Made by a program: the position numbers and the translations under genes. The notes under the pieces are model-generated. The model was not told the origin of the DNA, searched no databases, and saw only the letters and a list, made by a program, of their open reading frames with translations. Shown piece by piece: positions 16,752 through 26,090 of a DNA stretch of 64,000 nt. The first letter of the stretch is position 1. Every line of letters starts with the position of its first letter. This stretch comes from Nitrospirota bacterium (GTDB lineage: Bacteria > Nitrospirota > Leptospirillia > Leptospirillales > Leptospirillaceae): assembly GCA_027314645.1 (NCBI GenBank), contig DAHVAL010000005.1:36419-100418 (forward strand). Reading direction: 5' to 3'.

Positions 16752-17837
16752 CTAAACGCGGTTCATGGAGGAGATCAGCCCGACTCCCACCAGAAAAACG
16801 GCAATATTCGCCAACCAGGCGGCAAGGAGAGGAGGGATCACCTCCCCGCGACCCAAAGCCAGTCCCATAGAATAAAGGGTCCAATAGGCAAGTGAGAGGA
16901 GGAGGGCGACTCCGAATCCGCGCGCAATACCCACCTGTCGTCCTTCCCTGATCCCAAACGGAATGGCAAATAGCACCATCAAGAATGAAGCGGCCGAAAA
17001 GGCGATGATGCCGTCCCGGATCACCGTGAAGTTGGTGTGCGGAAGTCCGTTGGCTTTCATCAGGCTGATATAGCGTCCCAACTGGAAATAAGTCAGGTGG
17101 GAAAGGTGCGTCTTACGAATGAAGAAGTCGTCGGGGCGGCGGTCTAAGGGAAATGAAAGTGTGTTAAAGGGGGAGCTTGAAAGAGTCCCGTCAGAATTGA
17201 AAACAGTCCGCTCTCCTTGATGAAATGTCCACGTTCCATTCTCGTAGAGGAGCAATGAGGCCGTAATGGACCAATGAAGTTCGGAGTGTCTGTTTCGATG
17301 GAAAATTGTGACCCCAGACAGGGTCCGCCCGCCGTCACGAATCTTGGCTATTCTGAAAATCTCCCGGGATCCGTGCCGGAACCATACGTTCTTCCGGACG
17401 GTACTGGACCAGTCTTTCCCCTGATTGATTCGTTCGCTCAAAATGATATCGGTCATCTGATAAGAGTGGGGCACCACCCAAAGATTCAAGGCAAGTTCCA
17501 CTCCGGAAAGGAGAAGGCCGACTAAAATGATTGGAAAGGTGGCTTTTCTCAGGCTGATCCCTGCGGCCTTGATGGCGGTGATTTCATGATTTTTTGACGC
17601 GATTCCCAAGGTGAGAATTGTGGCGAGAAGGGCCGACATCGGAATGACTCTGAATCCGACTTCGATGCTTCGCCAGGCAAAGAATTCTCCCATCAGGCTC
17701 CACGGGGCGTGATGGGAGAGAAAATTCTTAATTTTTTCCACGGAATCAATCACAAGATAAATCGCTTCCAGGGAGGCCAGGGAGAGAAAATAAATCTTCA
17801 GGTATTCCCTTAAAATATGGCGGGTGAGGATTTTCAT
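16752..17837 (-). CDS. lptG: LPS export ABC transporter permease LptG
   Basis: Inner-membrane subunit of the LptB2FG complex that extracts lipopolysaccharide. The 361 residues show the LptF/LptG pattern: N-terminal helices (YLKIYFLSLASLEAIYLVID), conserved EITAIKAAGISL, a periplasmic jellyroll region in the middle, and three C-terminal helices (AFSAASFLMVLFAIPFGI onward). It follows lptF with a four-base overlap. Calling it LptG rather than LptF rests on gene order. lptA, lptB and lptC are not in the window. Confidence 0.9.
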   Translation of the reverse strand: MKILTRHILREYLKIYFLSLASLEAIYLVIDSVEKIKNFLSHHAPWSLMGEFFAWRSIEVGFRVIPMSALLATILTLGIASKNHEITAIKAAGISLRKATFPIILVGLLLSGVELALNLWVVPHSYQMTDIILSERINQGKDWSSTVRKNVWFRHGSREIFRIAKIRDGGRTLSGVTIFHRNRHSELHWSITASLLLYENGTWTFHQGERTVFNSDGTLSSSPFNTLSFPLDRRPDDFFIRKTHLSHLTYFQLGRYISLMKANGLPHTNFTVIRDGIIAFSAASFLMVLFAIPFGIREGRQVGIARGFGVALLLSLAYWTLYSMGLALGRGEVIPPLLAAWLANIAVFLVGVGLISSMNRV

Positions 17838-18967
17838 CCCTTTCCCCTCCGGAAGATGGTTCGAAATGAGATCCGTGGAAGATGGGATCGGATATCCACC
17901 TCTCGGAAGACCATCACGAGCAGGACGGTCATGAGGATTGCAAGGACGATGTCCGGGGCGACCGCCGCGATGGAAGGAGAAAATATTCCTTTCGCCACCA
18001 TTAGATCGTCTATTGTGTTCATCATGTAGAAGAGGATGATCGTAATGGTCGCGAAAACAAATCCCGCCAGACGGCCTGAACGCATGGTGTAAATCCCGTA
18101 AGGGATTCCGAGGAATGCGAAGAAAAAGCAGGAAAAAGGATACGTATAATTTTTGTACTGGTCTTCGAGGGACCGAAAGAGGGCCGGGTCAGGGTTGGGA
18201 GATCTTCGGATTTCCCTTTTTATCTCTGGAATGCTTTTGACCTGGACATGGTCGTCCGAATGGCGACCAAGAATTGTCAGATCGTAGGATTCGAATCGAA
18301 TATATTGGAGGGCGTCCCCCCGTTGAAGAAGGGTCCCCTGCGACAGCTTGAGCCGGAGTCCCGAGGGATGGCGTTCGTTTAGCAGATCTCCTGACCGCGA
18401 AAAAATGACCGTGTTCTGGCTGGGATTTTTCCCTTTCTGATAGATGAATACGCCTTCCAGATGGGAAAGCGTCGGCATCCGCTCGACGTAAATGATGAAT
18501 TGTCCCATGAAATCGTTAAACGATTGGGGCTTGATGGCTAAGGAAAGCTTTTTCTGGAACACTCGGACCAGGAGGTCCTGAAGCGATAGCCCCTGCGTTT
18601 CCATCGCTTTCAGAGAGAGGTAGAAGTTCGATCCGAACCCGATGGCGGCAAAGAGGAAGAGGGGCAAAAGGAGACGGGAAAGAGATATCCCAGAAGCTTT
18701 GAAGGCGATGATTTCCCCGTCCGAAGCGAGACGGTGAAAGGTGGCTGTTGACGCGGTGAGGACAGAGACGGGGATGACCATACTGAGAAACTGGGGGAAA
18801 ATCATTGAAAGCAGCCGAAACACCGTTTCAATGGATAAGCCCTTGTTGACAAGGAGATTCATGATCGTCAGGGCTTGTTGGGTCAATAACAGAATAACGA
18901 GGACGAACAGACTCAGGAAGAACGGGGTCAGGAGTTCAAAAAATACGTATCGATGGATGATTTTCAT
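17834..18967 (-). CDS. lptF: LPS export ABC transporter permease LptF
   Basis: Partner permease of LptG. It has 377 residues with N-terminal helices (FFELLTPFFLSLFVLVILLL), the conserved segment GEIIAFKASGISLSRLLLP, a central periplasmic domain (including NTVIFSRSGDLL) and C-terminal helices with FLGIPYGIYTMRSGR. It is the first gene of a leftward lptF-lptG unit, and the stop overlaps the lptG start. The promoter should lie in the 218-base divergent gap before the methyltransferase. Confidence 0.9.
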   Translation of the reverse strand: MKIIHRYVFFELLTPFFLSLFVLVILLLTQQALTIMNLLVNKGLSIETVFRLLSMIFPQFLSMVIPVSVLTASTATFHRLASDGEIIAFKASGISLSRLLLPLFLFAAIGFGSNFYLSLKAMETQGLSLQDLLVRVFQKKLSLAIKPQSFNDFMGQFIIYVERMPTLSHLEGVFIYQKGKNPSQNTVIFSRSGDLLNERHPSGLRLKLSQGTLLQRGDALQYIRFESYDLTILGRHSDDHVQVKSIPEIKREIRRSPNPDPALFRSLEDQYKNYTYPFSCFFFAFLGIPYGIYTMRSGRLAGFVFATITIILFYMMNTIDDLMVAKGIFSPSIAAVAPDIVLAILMTVLLVMVFREVDIRSHLPRISFRTIFRRGKG

Positions 18968-19185
18968 AAATGACCCCTGGTGGAAGACCTTGTCCTCAAA
19001 CCTGAAATTTTATCACAAGAACTTTCCTTTTTTCCTGAACGGTCGAATTTTTGAGGAAAGGTTCGGGGAAAGTTCCCTTGAATCCCCTGGGACATTGATG
19101 GGGATTGTCCCGTCTTATGCTGATTACATGGCCCTCTTGTAGTAAAATGAACCTCAAGGTCATCCATTTTTGACAGGAGGAAGTT

Positions 19186-19764
19186 TTGGCGCACCTTTTT
19201 GATCATCGGCATGTATCCAAGCTCCATGATCCGGAGCGTGTCACATTCCAAGACCCATCCAAACTTTTTCCCTTGGTTCGCCCATTTGCAAAGGGGGATT
19301 CGGCGGAGATCGGTTCCGGATCAGGCTATTTCTTTTTTCCGCTCTGCGAATTTCTGGCGGGGCGAGGCACATGTTATGCCATCGAACTCCAGCCTGAAAT
19401 GCTCGCTCATTTTGAGGATCAACGAAAACGACTGGAAAAGGCTCTTCCGATAAAAACCCTCCTCGGACCGGCGGACCATATCGACCGTCCCGATCATTCG
19501 CTCGAGCTCGTCTGGATGGTCAATGTCTTCCATGAACTCTCCCATCCGAAGGAGATCCTGCAAGACATTTACCGGGTGCTGGTCCCCTCCGGGCAAATGC
19601 TCGTCGTCGACTGGAAAAAAGAAGACACTCCCGTCGGGCCTCCTGTCGATGAGCGTGCGTCGGAGGTTTCTCTGTACGATCACCTGATATCCGCAGGGTT
19701 TACGAGAATTCGTTCCCATGATATCTATCCCTACCATTATGTGGTCGAAGCGTTGAAAGACTGA
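19186..19764 (+). CDS. Class I SAM-dependent methyltransferase
   Basis: A 192-residue methyltransferase of the UbiE-like type. Motif I is EIGSGSGYFFFPL, the acidic residue of motif II lies in CYAIELQPEML, and VWMVNVFHEL and VLVPSGQMLVVDW correspond to later motifs. The start is TTG 19186 with AGGAGGAAG upstream. No substrate-specific features were recognised. Its stop overlaps the next start (TGATG), so it is co-translated with a DUF5069 protein and then miaB, but a shared role is not evident. Confidence 0.8.
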   Translation: MAHLFDHRHVSKLHDPERVTFQDPSKLFPLVRPFAKGDSAEIGSGSGYFFFPLCEFLAGRGTCYAIELQPEMLAHFEDQRKRLEKALPIKTLLGPADHIDRPDHSLELVWMVNVFHELSHPKEILQDIYRVLVPSGQMLVVDWKKEDTPVGPPVDERASEVSLYDHLISAGFTRIRSHDIYPYHYVVEALKD

Positions 19765-20132
19765 TGGAGAAAAAAGGGGCTGCCGCTCCCCCGCGGAGCG
19801 GTCGAGAAATCCTGGTGGGTATTCCTTGGCTTGCAAGGGCCATCGACAAAGGGAGGATGCTGCTCGAAGACCGGATCGGGGACTATGTGTTTCCCTGTGC
19901 CATTGACGAGGAAATTTTGAGAATCCTGGGACTCACGGACGGCGAGTTCCTGGAGATTCTGAAAGGGTCCCGGGACGATGCGGAGGTGCTTCGAGCCCTT
20001 TCATGGCGGGTCTCCTCTCTCGGAGCCGGGGAATGGATTCGCCTGGATGCATTTCTTGTTCGCTATAGCCGGCTCCTGGATGAACAGGACCGTGAAGAGG
20101 GACGATCCAAGCGGGTGACCGAAATTTCTTGA
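19764..20132 (+). CDS. DUF5069 family protein
   Basis: A 122-residue soluble protein. The core IPWLARAIDKGRMLLEDRIG and DYVFPCAIDEEILRILGL matches the DUF5069 family as I remember it; that family has no known function. No catalytic motif is obvious apart from the conserved cysteine in VFPCAID. It sits between a methyltransferase (one-base overlap) and miaB (21 bases), in one likely operon. Confidence 0.65.
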   Translation: MEKKGAAAPPRSGREILVGIPWLARAIDKGRMLLEDRIGDYVFPCAIDEEILRILGLTDGEFLEILKGSRDDAEVLRALSWRVSSLGAGEWIRLDAFLVRYSRLLDEQDREEGRSKRVTEIS

Positions 20133-20153
20133 AGATGAAGAGAAAGGGATCAA

Positions 20154-21512
20154 TTGAGCGACGATCTTGAACCTACGACCCATACATATTTTATCAGGAC
20201 CTTTGGGTGCCAGATGAATGTCCATGATTCCGAGAGAATGGCGGGACTTATGGCGGAAGCGGGATACAAGGCGGTCGATAACCCGGCCCACGCCTCTGTG
20301 ATTCTGGTCAATACATGCACCGTCCGGGACAAAGCGGATCAGAAGGCCCTTTCCGATTTGGGGCGGCTCAGGCAGCACAAAAAAGAAAACGACGGGGTGA
20401 TCCTTGCCGTCACCGGATGCATGGCCGAACGCGAGCAGGAGAATCTTCACCGTCTCATGCCGGAGATCGATTTGATCGCGGGGCCATCACAGGTCAGAAA
20501 TATTGTTCCCATGCTCAAGGATGTGACTCCGGGGAAGGGGGTCCGCCTTGGAAAGCTCTATTCCCTCCCGGAGATGACGACGCCTCCTGCGGTGCGGCCG
20601 GAAGGGGTCTGCGCCCTCGTGACCGTTCAGGAAGGATGCGACAAATCCTGTGCCTATTGTGTTGTTCCCCGGACACGGGGACCCGAGAGAAGCCGTCCCG
20701 TGTCCGCCATCTTTGAAGAAGTTTCGGGCCTGGTGGCGGCCGGATATCGGGAGGTCACGTTATTAGGTCAGAATGTGAACGCCTTTGGAAAAAACTCCGG
20801 ACACGGGGACTCGTTTGGGGATCTGCTTCGGGCGTTAAACGGGATTGACGGCCTTCTCAGGATCCGATTTACGACCTCTCATCCCAACGACGTCGATGAG
20901 GGAATGATCAAAGCGATGGCGGAGTGTCCCAAGGTCATGCCCCATCTTCATCTTCCGATTCAATCAGGATCGGACGCGATGCTTGCGCGCATGGAAAGGG
21001 GGTATACGGTTGCCGAATACCGCATGTGGATCACCCGGCTTCGGGCGGCGCTTCCCCATGTCGCGGTGACCACCGACCTCATCGTGGGATTTTGTGGGGA
21101 AACCGCCCGGGATTTCGAGGAGACTCTGTCGATTGTGGACGAATGCAATTTTGACGGGGCATTTTGCTTCATCTATTCTCCCCGTCCAGGCACCCCTGCC
21201 CACAAATGGGAGGACATTCCCCCAAGAGAGCTCTCCGTCGAACGGTTTCATCGTCTCGACGAACGATTGAATGCTCTGGTTCTATCGAAAAATCAGGAAA
21301 GAGTTGGAAAAATCGAGGAAGTCCTTGTCGAACGATACGATTCTTCCCAAAAGCGAATTTCAGGAAGATCCCCTCAATTTCGCCACATTCGAGCGGTCAT
21401 TGACGATCACTCCTTGTCCCCCTCCCCAGGCGACCTGGTTTCCATCAAGATAGAGACCTGCACCAAAGCGGGCCTGGAAGGCAAGATCATCGAAAAATCT
21501 CTCCTTGCTTGA
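20154..21512 (+). CDS. miaB: tRNA-2-methylthio-N6-dimethylallyladenosine synthase
   Basis: Radical SAM methylthiotransferase modifying A37 of tRNAs that read UNN codons. It has the N-terminal UPF0004 domain (TFGCQMNVHDSERM, NTCTVRDKA, TGCMAE; three cysteines for the auxiliary cluster), the radical SAM motif CDKSCAYCVVP, SHPNDVDEG and HLPIQSGSD, and a C-terminal TRAM domain (KIEEVLVERYD onward). It has 452 residues. The start is TTG 20154 with an AAAGGGAT site; no better ATG is near. Confidence 0.94.
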   Translation: MSDDLEPTTHTYFIRTFGCQMNVHDSERMAGLMAEAGYKAVDNPAHASVILVNTCTVRDKADQKALSDLGRLRQHKKENDGVILAVTGCMAEREQENLHRLMPEIDLIAGPSQVRNIVPMLKDVTPGKGVRLGKLYSLPEMTTPPAVRPEGVCALVTVQEGCDKSCAYCVVPRTRGPERSRPVSAIFEEVSGLVAAGYREVTLLGQNVNAFGKNSGHGDSFGDLLRALNGIDGLLRIRFTTSHPNDVDEGMIKAMAECPKVMPHLHLPIQSGSDAMLARMERGYTVAEYRMWITRLRAALPHVAVTTDLIVGFCGETARDFEETLSIVDECNFDGAFCFIYSPRPGTPAHKWEDIPPRELSVERFHRLDERLNALVLSKNQERVGKIEEVLVERYDSSQKRISGRSPQFRHIRAVIDDHSLSPSPGDLVSIKIETCTKAGLEGKIIEKSLLA

Positions 21513-21677
21513 CCATTCTGTCAAGGAGATCCCGATGGTCGCTGACCGTCATTAAAGAGGGAGAAGGGGAAAAAAGCCGGCCATTCGCTTTGTCAAGGAA
21601 TCCCGCCGACCGCTCCTCCGGATTTTTTTTGAAGTGACACGTTGAATCCAGCGTTGGGATTTGTCCAGGTCTCGCGT

Positions 21678-22331
21678 TCAAAAATCTGATGAGGAATTGG
21701 CCCCGGCATCGAGTTTCAGAAGGCCGGCCGATGGCGGCACCTCCCGCAATTTCTTCCAGACCGACAAGAGGACAAGCCGGTCTCCCGGCATGAGGGGGAG
21801 GCGGGGACCGAGTTCCACAGAAAGGTTTCCCCTCAAGGCCGTCAGAGGGATCGACCCTTCGGAGGCGGCCGTTTTTCGTATGTCGTTGATCGACTGCCCC
21901 AGGTAGGGGGAATCATGGGTGATCATGATGGTCTGTGGGAAAACAACCTGCCGGGAAAGATCTTCCTGAAGAAGGGCCAGAAGGCCGGAGGTTTCTCGGT
22001 CTTCAAGGTACTCCATCCAGTCCCTCAAATACGATTCGAGAGATTCGTTCTCCCTGATCTTGTCCATTAAAAGCATCATTTTCGGATGTTGGGTCTCTGT
22101 ATTCGGCCAGTAATTCTGAAGGTCGGTTTCGACCGAAAATTCCCCCAAACGCGCCATCAAATAGGCTTTTTGACGGACGACCCGTCGAACCCTGAGCCAC
22201 ACCCTGAACCATTCGATACGAGGAAAGACCACGGCACGCAATTGCGCCAATGTTTCCTCGATCATGGTCCATGCACTTCTCATCGGAGGAGAAACAGGAT
22301 TCTTTCCTGATCCAGACTGAAGAATCTTCAT
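21678..22331 (-). CDS. Protein with C-terminal TrkA-C (RCK_C)-like domain
   Basis: A 217-residue protein of unknown role. The last 80 residues resemble a TrkA-C/RCK_C ligand-binding domain: GQSINDIRKTAASEGSIPLT followed by LSVELGPRLPLMPGDRLVLL. The first 130 residues are basic and helix-rich with no recognised domain and no clear membrane segment. RCK_C domains usually regulate K+ channels, K+ transporters or other permeases, but no transporter is adjacent. It follows purF by about 45 bases on the same strand and may be transcribed with the purine genes. The assignment is tentative. Confidence 0.6.
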   Translation of the reverse strand: MKILQSGSGKNPVSPPMRSAWTMIEETLAQLRAVVFPRIEWFRVWLRVRRVVRQKAYLMARLGEFSVETDLQNYWPNTETQHPKMMLLMDKIRENESLESYLRDWMEYLEDRETSGLLALLQEDLSRQVVFPQTIMITHDSPYLGQSINDIRKTAASEGSIPLTALRGNLSVELGPRLPLMPGDRLVLLSVWKKLREVPPSAGLLKLDAGANSSSDF

Positions 22332-22374
22332 CAGCGAACCTCGATTGCGTTTTTAGGTTCTTCTGACCGGAGAC

Positions 22375-23847
22375 TCAGGGAATTTTTCGGTCGAACAACC
22401 CGTGCTGGACACGTTCTTCCTGGGAGAAGGGAATCGGATAGTTTCCATCGAAGCAGGCTTTGCAGAATGTCACGGTTGGCCCTCCACCCTCTTCCCGGAG
22501 TGATTCTCTGAAGGCGACCTCTTCTTCCATCGCTTGGATGGAGAGGTAGGCCAGGGAGTCCGCCTTGATGTAGCGCCGAATTTCTTCCAGAGAATGAGAG
22601 GACGCGATCAGTTCCCCCCTGTTCGGGGTGTCGATTCCATAGAAACATGGAAAAAGGATGGGCGCCGAAGAAATCCTCAGGTGGACTTCCTTTGCGCCCG
22701 CCTCCCTGAGCATGGACACAATTTTCCGGCTGGTTGTTCCTCGCACCAGGGAATCATCGATGACGACCACCCTTTTTCCGGCAAGAAGTTCCGGAACGGC
22801 GTTGAGCTTGATCTTGACTCCGAAATGGCGAATGGATTGCTGTGGTTCGATGAATGTTCGGCCTACATAATGATTTCGGATCAAGCCCATATCGAGTGGA
22901 ATCCCGGATTGCTCAGAATATCCGAAGGCAGGAGCCAGTCCGGAATCAGGGACAGGAATGACGAGGTCGGCTTCGACCGGTGCATCGAGCGCCAAACGCC
23001 TTCCAAGCCGTTTTCGCGCCTGGTAGACAGGTGTTCCGAAGACGACGCTGTCTGGACGGGCGAAATAGATGAGTTCGAAGATGCATGCGGCGGAGGGAAT
23101 CCTCGGGAAGAGCCGGAAATGTTCGAGGCCGGACTCGGAGATGACGACCATTTCTCCCGGTTCCACATCCCGTACGTATTTGGCCCCTATCAGGTCGAAG
23201 GCGCAGGATTCCGACGCCAATAGATAGGAATCGCCAAGTTTTCCTATCGAAAGAGGCCGAAAACCGTGGGGGTCCCTGATCCCGATGAGTGCGTGCGGGA
23301 GAAGAGCCAGAAGAGAGTAGGACCCTTTGACCGAGGCAAGGGCCGATTCCATCCGTGCAACAATATTTTCTCCCCGGCTTCGGGCAATCATGTGGACCAA
23401 CACTTCGGTATCCACGTCGGTGGTGAAAAGGGCCCCTTCCTCCTCAAGGTTTTTTCTGAGCTCTTGGGCGTTCGTCAAATTTCCATTATGGACCAGCGCC
23501 ATCGAGGCTTCACTGAAATAGGCGGAGAGAGGCTGAAGGTTCCGCTGGGAGTCAGATCCCGCCGTTGAATAACGATTGTGGCCGATCGCCGACCGGCCTT
23601 TAAGTTCTGCGATGACGGGTTCCTTAAAATACTCGGAAACGAGGCCTTCACCTTTGCGGATGATCATTCGGCTCTCGTCCATAGAAGCAATTCCGCAGCC
23701 TTCCTGACCTCTATGTTGGAGTGCGTACAGTCCCAAATACGTCATGTTTCCTGCCTCGGGATGATTGAAGATCCCGAAAACTGCACAGTGCTCCTTCAAT
23801 TTGTCAAAGGGGGTATCCGGGGTGTCAGATTCCGGCACCGAGTCCAT
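22375..23847 (-). CDS. purF: Amidophosphoribosyltransferase
   Basis: First committed step of purine synthesis. It has the Bacillus-type features: a 20-residue propeptide before Cys21 (EHCAVFGIF, the N-terminal nucleophile), LQHRGQEGCGI, HNRYSTAG and VHNGNLTN in the glutaminase domain, and VVIDDSLVRGTTSR in the PRTase domain. Four cysteines (ACIFELIYF, PCFYGID and the FCKAC pair) match the positions of the [4Fe-4S] ligands of the B. subtilis enzyme. It has 490 residues. The start overlaps the purL stop by one base. Confidence 0.95.
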   Translation of the reverse strand: MDSVPESDTPDTPFDKLKEHCAVFGIFNHPEAGNMTYLGLYALQHRGQEGCGIASMDESRMIIRKGEGLVSEYFKEPVIAELKGRSAIGHNRYSTAGSDSQRNLQPLSAYFSEASMALVHNGNLTNAQELRKNLEEEGALFTTDVDTEVLVHMIARSRGENIVARMESALASVKGSYSLLALLPHALIGIRDPHGFRPLSIGKLGDSYLLASESCAFDLIGAKYVRDVEPGEMVVISESGLEHFRLFPRIPSAACIFELIYFARPDSVVFGTPVYQARKRLGRRLALDAPVEADLVIPVPDSGLAPAFGYSEQSGIPLDMGLIRNHYVGRTFIEPQQSIRHFGVKIKLNAVPELLAGKRVVVIDDSLVRGTTSRKIVSMLREAGAKEVHLRISSAPILFPCFYGIDTPNRGELIASSHSLEEIRRYIKADSLAYLSIQAMEEEVAFRESLREEGGGPTVTFCKACFDGNYPIPFSQEERVQHGLFDRKIP

Positions 23848-26072
23848 CAGGGAAGGTCCTCCATTTGGTCTGTCAGAGAGCCAAAGAATCGTCTCTTGAG
23901 TTGAACCGGCGAATCCGAAATCTCCTTAGAGCGGCCGTCCTTGTCTTGATAGCGGATATTCCATAGATGCGTGGCCGTTATTCCGATCCTTTGAAATGGG
24001 ACGCCGAATTCAAGGGATGTGCGCAGGATGGAATCCGAGTTTTCCGGATCATAGGCCACCAACATCCGACCTGCGGCCTCGGAAAAAAATGTCTGGAGAG
24101 GATCTTCAAGGCGTTGAAGTTTTAATGCCACTCCTAACGTTTCATCGCCCGCCACGAGTTGAAGGAGAGAACGAAGGAACCCGCCCCTTCCAATCGCCCG
24201 CGTCGCCCGGAGGCGTCGATCGGCCAGCAAGGTGCTCATGAACGTCTGAAGGCCTTCAAGTGCCTCCCAATCGATTCCAGGAACGGGGGGGGCGGATTGG
24301 TCTTGGAGAATCCAGTCGAGATAGGAGCCTCCAAGGGACAGATCTCTCGTCGACCCCGCCAACCCCAAATAGAGGCCAGGGTGGGAGACTTTTCCGGGAA
24401 CCACAGTCCTTTTGTCCCGTACCAGACCGCATGTGGCAAGAATAGGGGTGGGAGGAATGGACAGTCCATCGGTCTCATTATAAAAGCTGACATTTCCCGA
24501 CACGACAGGGATTCCAAAGCGCTTTGCAGCATCAGAAATGCCAGTCACCGCCAGAATGAAATCCGACATGGTATCGGGACGTTCAGGGTTCCCGAAGTTA
24601 AGGCAGTCCGTCAACCCGATCGGCCATGCCCCAACGGCAGCAAGGTCGGTGACTGTTTTTGCGACCAGAAGCATGGCGCCCCTAGCCGGGTCCCGTGTGA
24701 GAGGATGAGAAAATCCTGACAATGCGATCGCCACGGCGTGTTCTTCCGCTCGAATGTCTATGACCGCGACGTCATGCCCCGGCGGCAAGAGCGTTCTGGT
24801 TCCGACTTCAAAGTCAAATTGACGGAATATCCAGTCAGCAGATCCGCCATTTGGATGGTCGAGAAGAAGATGAAACAACGCCGCGATCGAGTGACTCCCT
24901 CCTTCGGACGGCGGAAAGGCAAGGGATGGCGATAAGAGAGAGGTTCGGGAATCGGAGGGGCGGTCATAGAGAGGGGCATCGTCTGTGAGGTATTTGACGG
25001 GAATCTCGGCAAAAACGTCTTCCTCTTTTTTAACTCTAAAAACAGGCTCGGGAATCACGCGCCCTACAACAGTTCCCGACACTTGGCTCTCCTGGGCAAT
25101 GTCCAGAATTTTGTTGACGCGGGATTCCTCGACAAGAAGAAGCATCCGCTCTTGAGATTCCGATAGGAGAACCTCCCAAGGCTCCATGGAGTTGTCCCGA
25201 AGGGGAACCTTGGCGACGTCGATTTCGATGCCCAGCTCGGCTTTCGAGGCCATTTCAACGGATGAGCTTGTCAAACCGGCGGCCCCCATGTCTTGAATGG
25301 CTTCTGCCAGTCCTTCCCGAATGATCCTGAGCGTTGCCTCCATCACCTTTTTCCCGACAAAAGGATCGGCGACCTGCACCTGTGGACGAAGATCAGAATC
25401 GCTCCCCGAAAAGCTTCGGGACGCCATGGAGGCCCCGGACACACCATCGCGGCCGGTTTTATTCCCTAAGTAAACAGCCAGGAGGGGTTTTTGAGGAGGA
25501 ACAGAGCTCATGATCCCGTCTTCGTCGACGACACCCAGGGCAAAGGCGTTGACCAGGATATTTTTGGAATACCGTTCATCAAACCAAATCTCCCCCCCCA
25601 CCGTGGGAACCCCGATCGAGTTTCCATAAGATGCGATTCCCGAGACGACTCGACGAAATAATGTCATCTGGCGGGGTTGACGAAGCGACCCAAAAACGAG
25701 GCTGTTCGTCAACGCAACGGGCCGGGCTCCCATGGCAAAAATATCCCGCAAGATCCCTCCGACACCGGTGGCCGCTCCCTGGAAAGGTTCGATATAGCTT
25801 GGATGATTGTGGCTTTCCATTTTAAACGCAATGCCCTTGCCGGATGTCACCCGGACGACGCCGGCGTTTTCTCCCGGCCCCATGAGGACACGCGGACCCT
25901 TTGAAGCAAACTTTCTTAAATGGATTCGGCTTGATTTATAGCTGCAGTGCTCACTCCATAAGGCAGAAAAAACCGCCTCTTCGGTGATGTTGGGGTCCCG
26001 GCCCAGGAGGCTCTTGATGCGCTCCATTTCTTGAGCGGGGATTCGAAATCGGGAAGGGGTCGACGTGGTCAT
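23847..26072 (-). CDS. purL: Phosphoribosylformylglycinamidine synthase subunit PurL
   Basis: Catalytic subunit of FGAM synthase, small type, which works with PurQ (glutaminase) and PurS. Motifs: ALWSEHCSYKSS, GPGENAGVV, MESHNHPSYIEPFQGAATGV, DMGAAGLTSSSVEM, CLNFGNPERP and VSGNVSFYNE. It has 741 residues, the normal length for the three-subunit form. It lies between purQ and purF on the minus strand. A purS gene, needed by this form, was not found next to purQ. Confidence 0.95.
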   Translation of the reverse strand: MTTSTPSRFRIPAQEMERIKSLLGRDPNITEEAVFSALWSEHCSYKSSRIHLRKFASKGPRVLMGPGENAGVVRVTSGKGIAFKMESHNHPSYIEPFQGAATGVGGILRDIFAMGARPVALTNSLVFGSLRQPRQMTLFRRVVSGIASYGNSIGVPTVGGEIWFDERYSKNILVNAFALGVVDEDGIMSSVPPQKPLLAVYLGNKTGRDGVSGASMASRSFSGSDSDLRPQVQVADPFVGKKVMEATLRIIREGLAEAIQDMGAAGLTSSSVEMASKAELGIEIDVAKVPLRDNSMEPWEVLLSESQERMLLLVEESRVNKILDIAQESQVSGTVVGRVIPEPVFRVKKEEDVFAEIPVKYLTDDAPLYDRPSDSRTSLLSPSLAFPPSEGGSHSIAALFHLLLDHPNGGSADWIFRQFDFEVGTRTLLPPGHDVAVIDIRAEEHAVAIALSGFSHPLTRDPARGAMLLVAKTVTDLAAVGAWPIGLTDCLNFGNPERPDTMSDFILAVTGISDAAKRFGIPVVSGNVSFYNETDGLSIPPTPILATCGLVRDKRTVVPGKVSHPGLYLGLAGSTRDLSLGGSYLDWILQDQSAPPVPGIDWEALEGLQTFMSTLLADRRLRATRAIGRGGFLRSLLQLVAGDETLGVALKLQRLEDPLQTFFSEAAGRMLVAYDPENSDSILRTSLEFGVPFQRIGITATHLWNIRYQDKDGRSKEISDSPVQLKRRFFGSLTDQMEDLP

Positions 26073-26090
26073 CGGTTCTTTCGTTAAGGG

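Noticed and set aside
16543..16884. 113-codon minus-strand frame between lptG and hemH
   Set aside because: It overlaps the lptG 3' end in another frame and has low-complexity, shadow-like composition with no ribosome site.
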